Assembly: GCF_026230105.1 (NCBI RefSeq)
Contig: NC_079485.1
Coordinates: forward strand, 21,991,572-22,055,571
Length of the DNA stretch: 64,000 nt
DNA from: Diorhabda sublineata
Taxonomy: Eukaryota; Arthropoda; Insecta; Coleoptera; Chrysomelidae
Direction: 5' to 3'
The position numbers were made by a program, and so were the translations under genes. A model generated the notes under the pieces. That model made no database searches, had not been told where the DNA came from, and saw nothing but the letters and a program-made list of their open reading frames with translations. Shown here piece after piece: positions 52,621 through 64,000 of this stretch. Within the stretch, counting starts at the first letter, position 1. Each line of letters opens with the position of its first letter.

Positions 52621-52639
52621 TTACATATAGAACTGAAAC

Positions 52640-53247
52640 AAATAGAATCTGAAAAGTTTCGAAATTATTTTCCACAATTTTGCAAAACTTACAAACTGAA
52701 GAATTTTTCTACTCAGATGCAAAAAAGATAAGTTGATTTCTAAATTTAAAAATATCCCATATGAAATTTACAAATAGTCGCCTGCAGCATGAATATCAAA
52801 ATCACGTTTTATATAGATTTATATATATGTCATACAACTGGCTATTACAGAATCAACTGTTCTAATAAGAAAATGATTTCAAAAACATAACATTTGAAAT
52901 AAATGAAGTAATTCTTATCAATAAATTCAAAAAATTTGAAGAAAATTGTCGGGAAAGAACTGGATAAGTTTTTAATAAATGCAAAGGAAAAAGGAGAAAA
53001 TACAAATGGAATCATACCAAATAAAGTGAAAGAAGCTTTATCTTTAGGTCCAAATTTTGCACAAAATATTTCTAATGACAGAGAATTGCCTGTGACAAAT
53101 ATCTTATGTAATATTGAATGCAACACCAATCATCTAAATAACGAAATTCAAAATAAAATAAGATCAGATTCTTGTAAAATTATCACTAATTTCAAAAACA
53201 AATTGAAAAACAAACAACAACAATATGTATTGGAAGCTGATACTTAA
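52640..53247 (+). pseudogene. Penelope-like element N-terminal region (probable)
   Basis: The frame 52936-53247 reads VKEALSLGPNFAQNISNDRE and LCNIECNTNHLNNEIQNKIR, resembling the PLE region before RT with its ALSLGPKF motif. An upstream piece in another frame (LQTEEFFYSDAKKISL near 52685) is compatible with the PLE N-terminal domain. It lies downstream of the RT fragment, so it belongs to a second, head-truncated copy rather than the same one. It ends where the Tc1/mariner-type element begins. Confidence 0.65.
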
Positions 53248-53790
53248 GGTCCAATGAATTTGTTTGTATGTCTGACTCTAATAGAGGGCGCTAGTTACAC
53301 CATACCAAGTAGTATCGAACATAACTTATTTAATATTAGTAGATTTATTGGGCAACATTTAGGTAGAGTAGGTGTTCACAATGTCCTACGTTTTCACGAA
53401 TACACAAGTCTATCTTAATCTTAAGATTAATTTTGTAAGCGGTTGGGAGTCAGCTATGAGGTCATTAGAGTGACGTTGAATTCTGTGTTTGAATTCTTTA
53501 GGTGAATTTACCTCTTTAACATAATCATTTTTCTTAAGATACGACCAAACTGTATAATCCAAGGGATTTAAAATCGCATGACCGAGAAAGCCAATGAATC
53601 GAAGCTTCTGCACCTCTATCAATCCATTTACTTGGAAACTGGTTACTCCACCAATTACGACATCTTCTAGTAAAGTGCGCTGGAGCTCCATCGTGCATAA
53701 AAAATAGAGACCTTCGCATTGCGTGCTTTTTCGAGGTTCAATTTCCGTTACAAATCTGATGAATATCTGCATATAGTGGGAGAAGTAATA
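53248..53790 (-). mobile_element. Tc1/mariner-superfamily transposon, copy 2 (3' part)
   Basis: Reading minus: transposase C-terminal half, then the 3' non-coding end that matches 5760-6131 of copy 1 (ACTTGTGTATTCGTGAAAAC, GCCCAATAAATCTACTAATA, ATACAAACAAATTCATTGGA). 5' truncated at about 53790. Confidence 0.8.
53410..53780 (-). pseudogene. Transposase C-terminal part (second catalytic Asp region)
   Basis: Reading minus: FMHDGAPAHFTRRCRNWWSN near 53700 (catalytic Asp in HDGAPAH), FPSKWIDRGAEASIHWLSRS, then after a frame change ILNPLDYTVWSYLKKNDYVK near 53575-53520 and EFKHRIQRHSNDL. SPDLxPLD-type sequence is disrupted by the frameshift. This is the DDE core end of an IS630/Tc1/mariner-superfamily transposase of the kind whose N-terminal half is seen at 5150-5810. 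Confidence 0.88.
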
Positions 53791-53929
53791 GATTAATTTG
53801 AATTTTCTAATAACTGTCTGTTGAATAATTGGTTTAAATTAGACATATAATAAAAAAGACGTCGTTAATTTGATTTGATCCTTTTCAATAAACTTTTCTC
53901 ATCCAATCTATTAAGAAGATGAAGAGAAC

Positions 53930-54900
53930 GAACTATATAGCGAAGAATTGGTATCAAAAGCAAAGACGAAAGGATGAGAAACGAAGAAAAAATTAAAGAC
54001 AAAAATCAGGAAAAATACGAAAAGTAAAAGAAAGACGAAAATATGAATAAAGACAAAGATTTCAAGAAAGACGAACATTTGAAGAGAGACGACACTTCAA
54101 TATAAACGGGGACATGACGAAAGACGAAGCAAAGAAGAAAAACAAATACTAGAAGTAATACGTGATCTAAAAAGAATGCGTGAATACAAAGAGAAACGAC
54201 GACATGAATAATAGCGGAAAAACGAGGGAAACTATGAAAAAAAAGCAAGAAGTTGGAGTGATGAGAATACAGATGATAAAGGTATACGACAAGATTGCTT
54301 TATATTAAATTTCGTAGAAGTATCAGACGTTTTGACGGTAAAGACGAATATTTAAAAGAATGATTAGTCCTAGAGTTTGGAGTGCATGTGAATAATACAC
54401 AAATAAATAAAATGCTATCATCAGGGCGTAAGAGATATGAAGAAACGGTGCATGATCAAGATGCGAAAACTTGCTATTTTGAACAAGAATTTATGATACA
54501 GTACATCAACGATAAAGTAGTACTTCATGGCGCAAAAGACTTCGACGGTTTCAAAAAAAAAAACTGAAACTTTATGAAAAGAGAGTAAATAAAGCTCATG
54601 AATAACTTTTAGAATGGTCACGTTTCAAATGAATATCCAAGAAGAATGTTGCAAAATCTACCACTGAAAAGTCTAAAGTGATTCTGATAGAAACTCAATC
54701 AAGAAATACAGTCAAACTAAACATCGGAGGACTGATAATTCAGATCTATTCGATACTGGGAGCGATGTGAGTATGATCAGAGAAAATATTTATAATGCCA
54801 ATTTCCAAAAGCAGAACTCTCACCGTCCCCTACAACATCTGAAAATACACTTACCTTTACAAAACCAAAAACAACAAGAAGAAAATGAAGCAGTCCGGAA
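53930..54900 (+). pseudogene. Gypsy gag-protease remnant
   Basis: A purine-rich, AAGACGAA-like repetitive stretch (53930-54250) would encode a highly charged Arg/Lys/Glu coiled coil. Then a Gag-like segment: ACTCYFEQEF-type sequence at 54460, MIQYINDKVVLHGAKDFDGF at 54494-54553 and LYEKRVNKAHE near 54572. Protease-like FDTGSDVSMIRENIYN near 54750. The order fits the Gag end and aspartic protease of a Ty3/gypsy element. Stops and a frameshift at an A-run (54555) disable it. It is cut off before RT by the I-clade LINE. Confidence 0.6.
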
Positions 54901-55204
54901 ATACTAAATCAAAAAAGACATTAGAGGAAATGTTAAGTTATACTAAAATAAACAATAATTATCCTTTAACCTATGAAGAGCTTATAGATCTATTCGTATA
55001 CTGAATGTATACTGAAGAAATCACAGAATTCGCAGACCTTCTTACCACAATATATCCCTACTCAAAAGATAGAAAGATCAAAACCAGATGAACTCGAATT
55101 AGGAAAAATATTCTCAAACGGATAAATCCTGAAAACTAAACCGAACTGGATGCCGATACTTCAATTGAAACCTATTAACCTTCCTTAAAATTCACCACGT
55201 TAAT

Positions 55205-58200
55205 ACGACAGAATATAAATGGGTACTATACCCACCTAGAGAATCTACAACTAATAATTTCAAAATATAAACTAAACCCATGATAATTTGTCTAGAAGAA
55301 ACGAATTTTAAAAATAAAATCCATAATTTGAAAAATTACAGTTGTTTTGTTAAATATCGAGAAAACGCTAGAATAGCTAGTGGAGGAATAACGAGCTATA
55401 TCAAAAATACAATAGATGCCACACCAATCCACCTTACAACAGGAATTGAAGCAGTTACCTTAAGAGTGAAAGATACTATTACTTTTCTTTGTGTAACATA
55501 TATATTCCCCCAAACAACGAGTCTACGAAATAAGAGATTACTAAGCTACTAGAGCAAATTCCATCTCCCCAGTTAATAGTAGGAGATTTTAATGCTCACA
55601 ATCATATCTGGGGCTCACCTAAGCAAACACCTTTTGGGAAAAAACTAGAAAAACTGTTAGAAACCTACAATCTCAACCTCCTGAATGACGGACAAAAAAC
55701 TAGACATGACATAAGAACTGGCGATGACTCTGCTATCGACCTAACGATATTCCATCCATATCTCTCACAAAAACTGAATTGGGATGTATCATCGTAATTA
55801 TATAATAATCACTAATGAAGAGGAAATGATACCGCATCCAACAACAAAATGGATAATTAACTCAGCAAATTGGAGCAAATTTCGAGAACTCATTCAAGAA
55901 AATCTCCATGAAATGAATGAAAATGCAGACATCGTTAAAGAAGTACAATTTTTTACCGAACTAATAACACACGCAGCAAACGAACATGTTGGACGGTACG
56001 ACCATAATAACAAACACCACATGGTTGCCTGGTGGAATTCTAACTGCCAACAAGCCGTAAAGAGATTAAAGGCAGCCGTCAACAGATACAAAAAAGCAGA
56101 ACAGAGCAGAACTCAATCGAATTCAAACGCTTGAGAGCCATTGCTAGATACAATATAAAAAAGGCCAAACAGGAATCCTGGAAAGAATGTTTCAACAATA
56201 AATAGCTAAACCCCAATGTCCACTATATGGGAAAAAGTCAAAAGGATATCTAAGCCAAAACAATCCCATACAATAAATTTTCTGGAGCTCAACAACAATA
56301 TTTATAAAGACCGAAACGAAATAGCAAACATCTTAGCAAACGAGTATCAGAAATATTCTAGTAGCTCAAACTATAGAGAAGATTTTTTGAATTATAAATA
56401 GAAAACTCGAAAACTCATTACAATATTCTAAAAATACCTGCGCAGGTCCGGACAATAATTCTCTTATTTTCCTAAGAAATTTGAATAACCAAACAACATT
56501 TATTAAAGATATACAATCTAATAATGATAAAAGAAAAATTCTCGAAAGCATGGACAATCTCTATCATAATTACCATTCCTAAGCCAAATAAGCCGAAATT
56601 AGACCCAGAAACATATAGACCAATATCACTTACATGTACCATAGGTAAAGTTCTTGACAAGATTATTAACAACATGCTTCTATGGTATCTTGAATCAGAA
56701 AAATTAATAATACCCGAACAGTGTGGCTACCGTAAAAATCGGTCCACACTAGATAATCTTATAGATCTAGAATTAGACATACATGAGGCTTTTGCAATAA
56801 AACAACACTGCATCGGAATATTTTTTGATATTCGTGAAGCGTACGATACAGTTTGGAAATACTCAATAATTAAAACACTCTACGACTGGTCTATACGAGG
56901 CAACATATTGAAATACATCTCTAACTTCTTAAAACATCGCCAGTATCAAGTGTGAGTGGATAGAATATACTCCCAGTTGAAGACACAAGAAAATGGTATA
57001 CCAAGAGGGTCGAATCTCAGTACAACATTATTTCTCATAGCGATAAATTCAATTACTGCAAACTGTAAATCACTAGTAAAATGCAGATTACGCAGACGAC
57101 TTAGTTATTTATTGCAGAGGAAAAAATATGACAACACATAAGAACATCGAACAAACAATAGTGGGTTGGGATTCAATACGTCGAAAACAAAAGCGATTTG
57201 TTTCTCAGGAAGAACCCAGCCCCAGCCTAAAACTTTATATCTATATGAATAAAAGTTAGAATACGTGAAAGAAGTAAACCTCCTAGGAATGATACTCGAT
57301 CAAAAATTAACATGGAAAACACAAACAAAACACAAAAACTGGGGTGCAGACTACTCAAGTTCACACCATATATACAAATCATTGATAAGATCCTTACTTG
57401 ACTACGGAGCAATCGTATACAACTCTGCTAGAAAAAATATTCTACAGTCACTGGAAATTATTCAGAACACAGCATTCGCATTTGTTTGGGTGCCTATCGT
57501 ACAAGTCCCATCCAAAGTTAATTCAAAGAAACTGGGGAGCTACCATTTTCTTACCGAAGATAATATCTGAGCATCTCGTACGCGGCCTCTGTATTATCAA
57601 ATACAATAAATCCTGTAATCCGTAACGTTGTATCTGAACGTTTTAAAAAGAAATTTTAAACCAACTCAACTACTCCTCCTGTTTATCACAGAGTCAACAT
57701 ATATCTATCCATTATGAATCTGCAACTTCCAAATATCTATGATATATCATCAATAAATGCTATCCCCCCATGGACAATACCTCTCCCTACTATAGACCAA
57801 GAGGTCGCTCACCTCAATAAATCAGAAATACCAACAAACGCAATAGAACAAGAATTCCTAAAAACCTTAAGTAAATATGATAACTTTTATAAAATATATA
57901 CTGATGTTTCGAAAAATCAGAATGAAGCAGGAGCCGCGTTCTACTCCGAAAACCTGTCGAAATCCTTTATACTCCCTCCTTTCACATCTTTACACTCTGC
58001 TGAACTCTTTACCATTCTGGAAGCACTTAAGGAATTTCAGAAAATTGGATATCCTCATAATAAGAGTTCAGTAACGACAATCTGTCGAATCGGTCATACT
58101 CTTATCACACGTGCGAGTTGTGCAAAAGTGAGATAACAGTGAAACACCTCCTAATGGACTGTTTAAAATATGACAGCGAACGAAAAATGAATTAACTACC

Positions 58201-58290
58201 ATATTCACTGGAGAAGCTATTTCAAGACCCAAGGAAACTTATAAACTACCTGAAAGACTGCAAACCAAATAATAAAATCTAGATTTAACA
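55205..58290 (+). pseudogene. I-clade LINE ORF2 (endonuclease, RT, RNase H, Cys-His tail)
   Basis: Most complete LINE here. Endonuclease: NGYYTHLENLQLIISKY near 55217, IICLEETNFKNKIHNLKNY, RIASGGITSYI, LIVGDFNAHNHIWGS near 55573, SAIDLTIF near 55732. Linker: VAWWNSNCQQAVKRLKAAVN near 56026. RT: AWTISIIITIPKPNKPKLDP, ETYRPISLTCTIGKVLDKII, PEQCGYRKNRSTLDNLIDLE, GIFFDIREAYDTVW, GIPRGSNLSTTLF, and DYADDLVIYC near 57086, so the catalytic pair survives in a shifted frame. RNase H: YKIYTDVSKNQNEAGAAFYS near 57891, LHSAELFTILEALK. The tail CRIGHTLIT near 58082 and a Cys/His segment to about 58190. At least seven frame breaks or stops. Confidence 0.93.
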
Positions 58291-58299
58291 ATCGAATGT

Positions 58300-61200
58300 A
58301 TTAAACCTTATTTACTCACTAATAACCCTGTGTGGTTGATGCGTATATAAAAAAAAGACCTAGTTTCACTGAACTTTGTAATTTATTCCGAGACATATAA
58401 TTTTGATAACTATTCGAATCTTTTTCATTAAGCATTGTGGGTGGTCTTCCCTTATACGCATTCTTCTTGAGGAAGAATGATTTCTGTACGTTGTTTTTTG
58501 GGACACCATTAAAAAGGAAGGATGAATATTAAAAAGTTTACAAGAAACATGTAGAGTGGTAAAATACTACTATCAACACGTAAAAATACTTGAATATTTA
58601 CCGTTATGTAATTCGACTTCATTTTCATTCATTCTAAATAATAAAAAGAATATATCTGTTTTCTATACCTTAAACTTTTTTAACGTTTTCACCACAGTTC
58701 TTGCGGTCTGTCAAAATCCAAAGTTATCCGTTTCCTCTAAAGGATTCAATTAATTGAAAATCATTCTATAAACTGTTTTCTTTGAAAATAATTGTGGTTT
58801 GTTTTTGTTTATTTTTATAATTTTCTAAAGTGGCCGAAAGCACTTCCCAATAAGTTAAAACTTTTCAATAGATGCCCATCTTCATCTCCTCGCTTTTCTT
58901 TTCATGATTTGGCTCTCTGCTCGATATTAGAAATTTTAACATACTTTCTTTGTCAGTATTTTGACAAAATAGAAAGAAATAATTTCTACACAATGTTAAA
59001 TATAGTTATCGGCGAAGAGTTTTTCTTTTAAATTCTCTTTGTGAATTATAAGCTCTGAAGAGATACTTACGGATAATTAAAGAAGTATAACAATAATATT
59101 TTCCGATAGCTTAATACTTTGGCAGCACGTAATTTTTCCAAAACAATGATATGACAGATATGATACGTTATTCAAGAAAATCACATACCACATCACATAT
59201 GATAATTTTGATAAAGAGTTTGAAACGTATGAAGTTAGAAGATCTTACAAAACTTCTCAGAGCATGAAAGTTTGGAACTAATTAAAAATGTACTTTTGCA
59301 TCTCAAAAATCCATAAATTCTTAGATTATGTTTAACACTTAAACTTATAGCCTATAGTCTATGAAATTTCAGGAAATCCTAGAAAAATACATTTGATTTT
59401 TGCTATCATATGGTCAAAATCTTGTCTTTGAGATTAATGATCGATTGAACGGTTGTGTTAAATTTGATTATTTTGAACTGTGTGGAAACATTTATTAGCT
59501 TGTTAGAACGGAAACTGTTAGCGAAAAAAGCAGAATCAGCCAAGTTAGTTGTTTTAGATGTTAAAAGTACACAATAAACTTTATTGAATATACTATTACA
59601 ATCTGTATTTCGGTGTAGTGTAGTGTCTTCATCTCTAGCTGGTTCATCACTAGCTACATCATCTGAAAGGAGTTTAAACATAAATTTGTAGCTTATAAAT
59701 TAATAAGTTTTAATATTTTGGCATTCCATTGGATACCCAATTTATAATGGTTTCTCTAGTTACAATGATTAAAAAGATTTCAGAAAAGCAAACTTTTATT
59801 TGCGATACATTTTAACTTGATAAATGAAATGATAATCAGGAACAATCAATAGGATCAGAGCATAATAAATCTAAGTACAATAGCGAAAGTTAAGTCATAC
59901 GCCAAAAACGCCAAATGACATTTTTAAAAATAAATTAAAATTTTATTAAATATCCAGATGGCGAGATGAGTTGGACCAGTAAAATAAATATTAACAATAC
60001 TCAGTTACAAACTCTTTTCCAAAGTACTATAAGTTGATTAACTCGAATAGGATTTGAATACATACGGTTTTAATACATAGCAACAAATATTTTTTGTACA
60101 AGCAAATACAAAGTATTGATATGATATCCTGCAAAAATATCAAGAATTCGAATTTAAATCAAAAAGTTGATGCCTTTGGAATTCTAAAAAGGAAAATTGT
60201 CCATCTACTGAGCTTTATTAATAGAACAATTTGCGTTTTGATATTTTGTTGCTTCGAAAATTGGAAATGGGATTAGATGGCATGTTTATCCATCACCTTG
60301 AAAAATCGCATTGCTGGTGTATATTATCCTCTTGTTTTAGTTCTGAAATTATTCTTTCAGAATACAAAATTGAATTCCTATTCAGATTTTTATTTCAGTT
60401 ATCTATTCCCAAATTTGATCTCAAAATGGGTTTCAAAATGCGGAAGCCCACAAATTTTAACAATAAATTGTAGTTTGAAGTTAAAACAACTATCAAGAAA
60501 AATAAATTAAAATTTTTGATTAAATTGACTATGAAATGAAATCGTTACTGCCAATTGGTATTAAATATTTGATGAAAATTGGAAAGATTATGTGTAAATA
60601 TAAAAAAAATGTAAATTATCCAAATATAAAATGAAATATTGATGGAATTTAATTATAAAATGCAGATATAATTATGACAATGTCACAATTTCCCTCGAGC
60701 TGTATAAAATTGAATTAAATAAAATCTCATCTAGACAGAGTGTGATAAAATTCTATTTATTTTTAAAACGGGTAATTCGAACAATATCAAATTAAAGATA
60801 ATCGTACTTTGGGATATAAGATAGCAGATTTCATATTAGTAACTTTATCTTCTGTTGCAGTGGTTGTTGTAGATATTTAGGGATTTTTTCTAGCTATGTG
60901 AAATATCGAAAAGATTTCAATCCATACGAATCACAGAAATCGTCACATTAATCTCATTAACAAAACGTTTAATCTGTTTCTATTCCAATGCTTTCAATAG
61001 AAGTCAGATGGATTTTATACTAGTTTGGAGCGAAAACAGCAGCTTATCTCTAAGCAATGACGGCTCTGTGTGGAAAATTTTAGGTGTTCTGAGATTTTTT
61101 AAAAGTTTAGTCGTCTTTTTCAAATTTCTATCGATTTTATCGGATTCCATACTTCCATACTACTTTACATCTTACACTTAAGTTTGTATTTATTCTACTT

Positions 61201-61407
61201 TACTACATCATTTAAATTTTCTTTGGAAGAAAATTCGCAATATTTCCATTTTTAAAAAAGTCTTGAACAACTTGAATAAATTTAACACTTCTACTAACTT
61301 AACCATGTTGTCAGATTGTTTAGTAAACTAAGTTAAGAATCAAGACTCATTTAGGAATGTACCAATTACCTTAAAATTTAATAAAATCAATAATCTTTGA
61401 TAATATA
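58300..61407. other. 3.1 kb without recognised feature
   Basis: AT-rich. Several frames of 60-90 codons (58556-58753, 58792-59031, 59406-59681 minus, 60094-60510) show no recognisable domains. I looked for a Dpr first-Ig-domain exon on the minus strand and did not see one. Confidence 0.5.
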
Positions 61408-61409
61408 TA

Positions 61410-61449
<40 letters not shown>
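61408..61449. repeat. (TA)n microsatellite
   Basis: TA run with one early interruption (ATATCTATATATA). Confidence 0.95.
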
Positions 61450-61455
<6 letters not shown>

Positions 61456-62229
61456 CTATTTGAGCCCTAATATTGATTAATACTAATAACACATATTACA
61501 TGCAATTATTTAGATAGATTTTGGAAACTATTTTCATCTAAGCTTCATCATCAACAAAAAGTTAATAGGGAAAACAATATATTACGTATGCGATTACAAC
61601 CACGAATCCAATCTTTTTGGCATAAATAAATTAGGGAAATTTTATATGATAATATTTGGTAATGACCTATCTTTGGTTTTCAATTCTATCCATTGAATAT
61701 TTACAAAAACACTTATTTAAAACAATTTTCATACTGCACAAAATCACATACACTCTATTATAATATATTTTTATACTTATTGTATTATACTATCATATAT
61801 AGTTATTTAGTTAAAATAGTCGTTTGCAAAATCGTGATGAAAAACTATTCACTCGGCATCTATTCCCTGTATTACTGTAGTGCTGGTCTGAATGCAGCGA
61901 ACGTTACCAGTTAAACACTAAGCTGTTTCAAAGTCCCAAATATACAACGTGGGTCATAGTAGGTCATGAAAAAGCAGGTAGAACAAATCGTGTATCCAGA
62001 TGAATAATAATATAGCAACAAAGTGAATCGGTATGTAGGTGGATTATACAACAGTTTCACTATTTTCAAGGTATTATAAAGCGAGTGCGGGGTATTTGAA
62101 TAAGTAATATAGAATTCTGTTTTATTTTGGATTATTATTGTTATGCGAAAGACTTATGCACTACTCAACTTAGGGCCGGTATTATTTATCTATCCCGGAT
62201 ACAAAGTATCAAAAGTATTAGGCTCGGTT
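61450..62229. other. No gene recognised
   Basis: A 73-codon frame at 61693-61914 is rich in Tyr/Ile/Leu and has no domain I recognise. Confidence 0.4.
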
Positions 62230-63000
62230 CACATAATGAGCTTACGCACTAAGTGGCAAGTATTCAATGTTACAGCCTTCTGGATGTCGGTGAAGATATT
62301 TTTTGGTAATCCCAGTTTGGCCATGCTATCATGTAAGGCCTTAGGCACGACGGCGGCTGATGACATAATAACTGGGACTATTTCCATATTTTCACCCTGC
62401 TACAACTGTTTAATCTCCATTGCGAGACCCGCGTATTTGGCCAGTTTCTCCTGGTGTTCGTTGAGAACGTTATGAGTATTCGATATAGCTACATCGACAA
62501 GGAGGACTAAATTGACTCTTCTATCAAGTACCACGCTATCAGATCTGTTATTTTTTGTTATCTGACGGTGATAATGGACCTATCGTAGCCTAAAATTGTC
62601 ATTTTCGAGCACCTTCTACGGCTTGTACTTGTAATACGGTGTGGTGTATAAGTATTGAGAAGACCGATCTGGTTGGCCAATTTCTGGTGGATGATATTGC
62701 ACACTTGGTTATGCCGGTATAGATAGTCGATATTAGCTAACACACTACAAGCATATGTTATATATTGAATGGACTTTGATGTTTGTTGTCACTTTCTGCA
62801 TTTGTCAGATTGAGTGTTCGGATCTCTAATAACAATTTTCTTGTAGTTAATTGTGTTAATAATTTGATACTAGATAGCCATCATGTAGCCTTCAGTCGAT
62901 GGATAGAGATTTCTGCTAGTATGCGTCCCTGTCAACATGCGGCTGGTTGAGGTCGTGATGATATCTACAGTCTAGTGCCTTTCGTGACCACTGTTCCAGC
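62230..63000 (-). pseudogene. R2/R4-type LINE C-terminal region (zinc motif, nuclease-like core)
   Basis: Reading minus: STSRMLTGTHTSRNLYPSTE near 62955, SDKCRK near 62815 and ACSVLANIDYLYRHNQVCNI near 62750 (a CxxC...H...C zinc region with its Cys/His partly lost), HQKLANQIGLL, then VVLDRRVNLVLLVDVAISNT near 62540. Then LNEHQEKLAKYAGLAMEIKQ near 62460, SAAVVPKALHDSMAKLGLPK near 62360, and IQKAVTLNTCHLVRKLI near 62300. The D...LVDVAI and KYxxL arrangement is that of the restriction-like endonuclease at the end of R2/R4-type LINE proteins. Stops at several places; the RT itself is absent. Confidence 0.75.
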
Positions 63001-63107
63001 TTCTCGGTGTGAATACTTTATTCAAGTCAGTGCCTGGCGAAGTGAAGTTGAGGGAAAAGTAATCCTTATCCGCTTTGGATACGATCCGATGTAGGGCTGA
63101 GGTTTCT

Positions 63108-63742
63108 GATTTCCTATGAAAGAATTTACGAGGAAAAGGAAAACATCATGAACACTGTTGACAGTAATCACTTACTTCTATTCTTGAGCTAACTGGGGAG
63201 CTAGTCGCCTAAACCTTGTAATTATAGGGGACCTGTTGGCAGGTTTTGGGGTTTTGGCGCACGTGGGAAGTATATTATTGGCGGGAGGGGTGATAAATCT
63301 GCAGAGATCGGCGTCTTGAGCGCTTTTAGAGAAAATGTTGTTGATGGCCGGAGTGGCATTGGAACGAAGTGGATGAAGAAGGTTCTGTTAGGCTGCTTTG
63401 CTCTAACGGAAATACGTCGATTTATCTGACCAATATAATAACGGTAGCAATCTGAGCAGGGGATTACATACTTTCCACTCCGCTCCTTTAAGTTCTGTCT
63501 GAACACATGGGATGATAGCCCGAGATTGCCCTTAACTTGGAAACACCTTCTTCATCTACTTCGTTCCAATGCCACTCCGGCCAACAACAACATTTCCTCT
63601 AAAACCCCCTAGAAGTCGATCTCCGTCTATTTATTACCCCTACCGCCAATAATATACTCCCACGTGCGTCAGCAGTAAGTTTGTTATCGTCAACAGTGTT
63701 CTTGATGCTTTCCATTTCCTCGGTGAAATTCCAAGGAGTAGG
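63108..63742. repeat. Imperfect long inverted repeat around a GIY-YIG fragment
   Basis: The left arm (about 63108-63385) and right arm (about 63535-63742) pair through several blocks, for example GGCATTGGAACGAAGTGGAT with ATCTACTTCGTTCCAATGCC and ATCATGAACACTGTTGACAG with ATCGTCAACAGTGTTCTTGA. The left arm carries about 90 extra bases. Confidence 0.8.
63386..63510 (-). pseudogene. Penelope-like GIY-YIG endonuclease fragment
   Basis: Reading minus from about 63506: FRQNLKERSGKYVIPCSDCY and RYYIGQINRRISVRAKQ, the start of a PLE/GIY-YIG nuclease (Y-IPC-DC--YYIGQT type). The open frame continues to 63222 through the left arm of the inverted repeat, but there the sequence (Pro-rich) no longer resembles the nuclease. 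It lies next to an R2/R4-type LINE tail; I treat it as an independent PLE fragment. Confidence 0.72.
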
Positions 63743-63854
63743 CAGATTGAGGCCTTAGAATCAAGCGAAAAAAAAGTGGTGATTCGTGCGTGGAGTAGGC
63801 AGACTGGAACCTCGGAATCGGATCACTTCTTACCAATGAACGAATAATAATAAA

Positions 63855-64000
63855 TGTTCTTCCAGTACCTCTGATAGCATATCAACGTATCTCCTGCCTG
63901 TTAAAGTACCTTCATAAAAAACTGGCCCAACTATTTTGCTACCAATTAAACCACACCATACATTAATAATGAATTGTGTCTGCTGATTTCTTGGATGAGC
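63855..64000 (-). pseudogene. Transposase fragment at the window edge
   Basis: Reading minus from 64000: HPRNQQTQFIINVWCGLIGS, then KIVGPVFYEGTLTGRRYVDM and LSEVLEE. INVWCG-----IGPxFY-G-LT--xYL-ML is the stretch between the first and second catalytic Asp in IS630/Tc1/mariner-superfamily transposases. It is truncated at 63855 on the left and by the window on the right, so its state outside is unknown. Confidence 0.8.

Noticed and set aside
61693..61914. Possible small gene or dpr exon
   Set aside because: Neither strand gives Ig-domain motifs, and splice signals with an in-phase frame could not be matched to the known exons.
62143..62475. 110-codon plus-strand frame
   Set aside because: It is the opposite strand of the R2/R4-type LINE tail, which shows clear family motifs on the minus strand.
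1..64000. CRISPR arrays, tRNA or rRNA genes, bacterial operons
   Set aside because: No spaced direct repeats of that kind, no cloverleaf or rRNA sequence noticed, and the DNA is eukaryotic with spliced exons.

Overview
The window is insect nuclear DNA. It is very AT-rich, shows no bacterial gene organisation, and its single recognisable host gene is a spliced member of the Dpr (defective proboscis extension response) immunoglobulin family. The rest is a dense, nested set of decayed transposable elements. The order of insect cannot be fixed from the sequence alone.

Layout. 1-2032: 3' part of a Ty1/copia retrotransposon with its LTR. 2033-7620: AT-rich DNA with Penelope-like (PLE) remnants, a foldback, a Tc1/mariner-superfamily transposon and TA microsatellites. 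7621-15215: a mariner split by a 6.7 kb env-bearing Ty3/gypsy element (here Gypsy-B), with a duplicated piece of mariner. 15905-26405: three exons of the minus-strand dpr gene. Its 8.25 kb intron holds a heavily decayed env-bearing gypsy element (Gypsy-C), itself hit by a 209-bp hAT MITE and an antisense LINE. 27084-28362: PLE fragments, including a hammerhead-like motif. 28383-35770: a minus-strand mariner split by a 6.4 kb errantivirus-like gypsy (Gypsy-A) with LTRs, primer site and env. 35838-45235: a solo Gypsy-B LTR, a PLE endonuclease fragment, an RTE LINE, a second Gypsy-B copy in reverse with a complete 3.0 kb hAT inside its reverse-transcriptase active-site codons, and an inverted copy of the mariner/Gypsy-A junction. 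45236-50130: R1-type LINE and 412/mdg1-like gypsy pieces on both strands. 50180-53780: PLE fragments in inverted arrangement and a second copy of the Tc1/mariner-superfamily element. 53930-58290: a gypsy gag-protease scrap and a long I-clade LINE. 58300-62200: nothing recognised. 62230-64000: an R2/R4-type LINE tail, a GIY-YIG fragment within an inverted repeat, and a transposase piece at the right edge.

No element looks autonomous. Every transposase or polymerase has frameshifts, stops, deletions or lost catalytic residues. Target-site duplications are readable for several insertions (ATAT for Gypsy-B, CACA for Gypsy-A, ATATAGAC for the hAT, TATGGTAA for the MITE), so the nesting order can be reconstructed. 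All further dpr exons (first Ig domain, signal peptide) must lie beyond what I can see, so the region from 26406 rightward is probably one huge TE-filled dpr intron.

The observations most worth checking are the hammerhead-like motif and related dispersed repeats tied to PLEs, the 1.6 kb inverted duplication that shares a nested insertion, and the odd flank duplication at the Gypsy-B insertion. I did not find a convincing new enzymatic or defence system.
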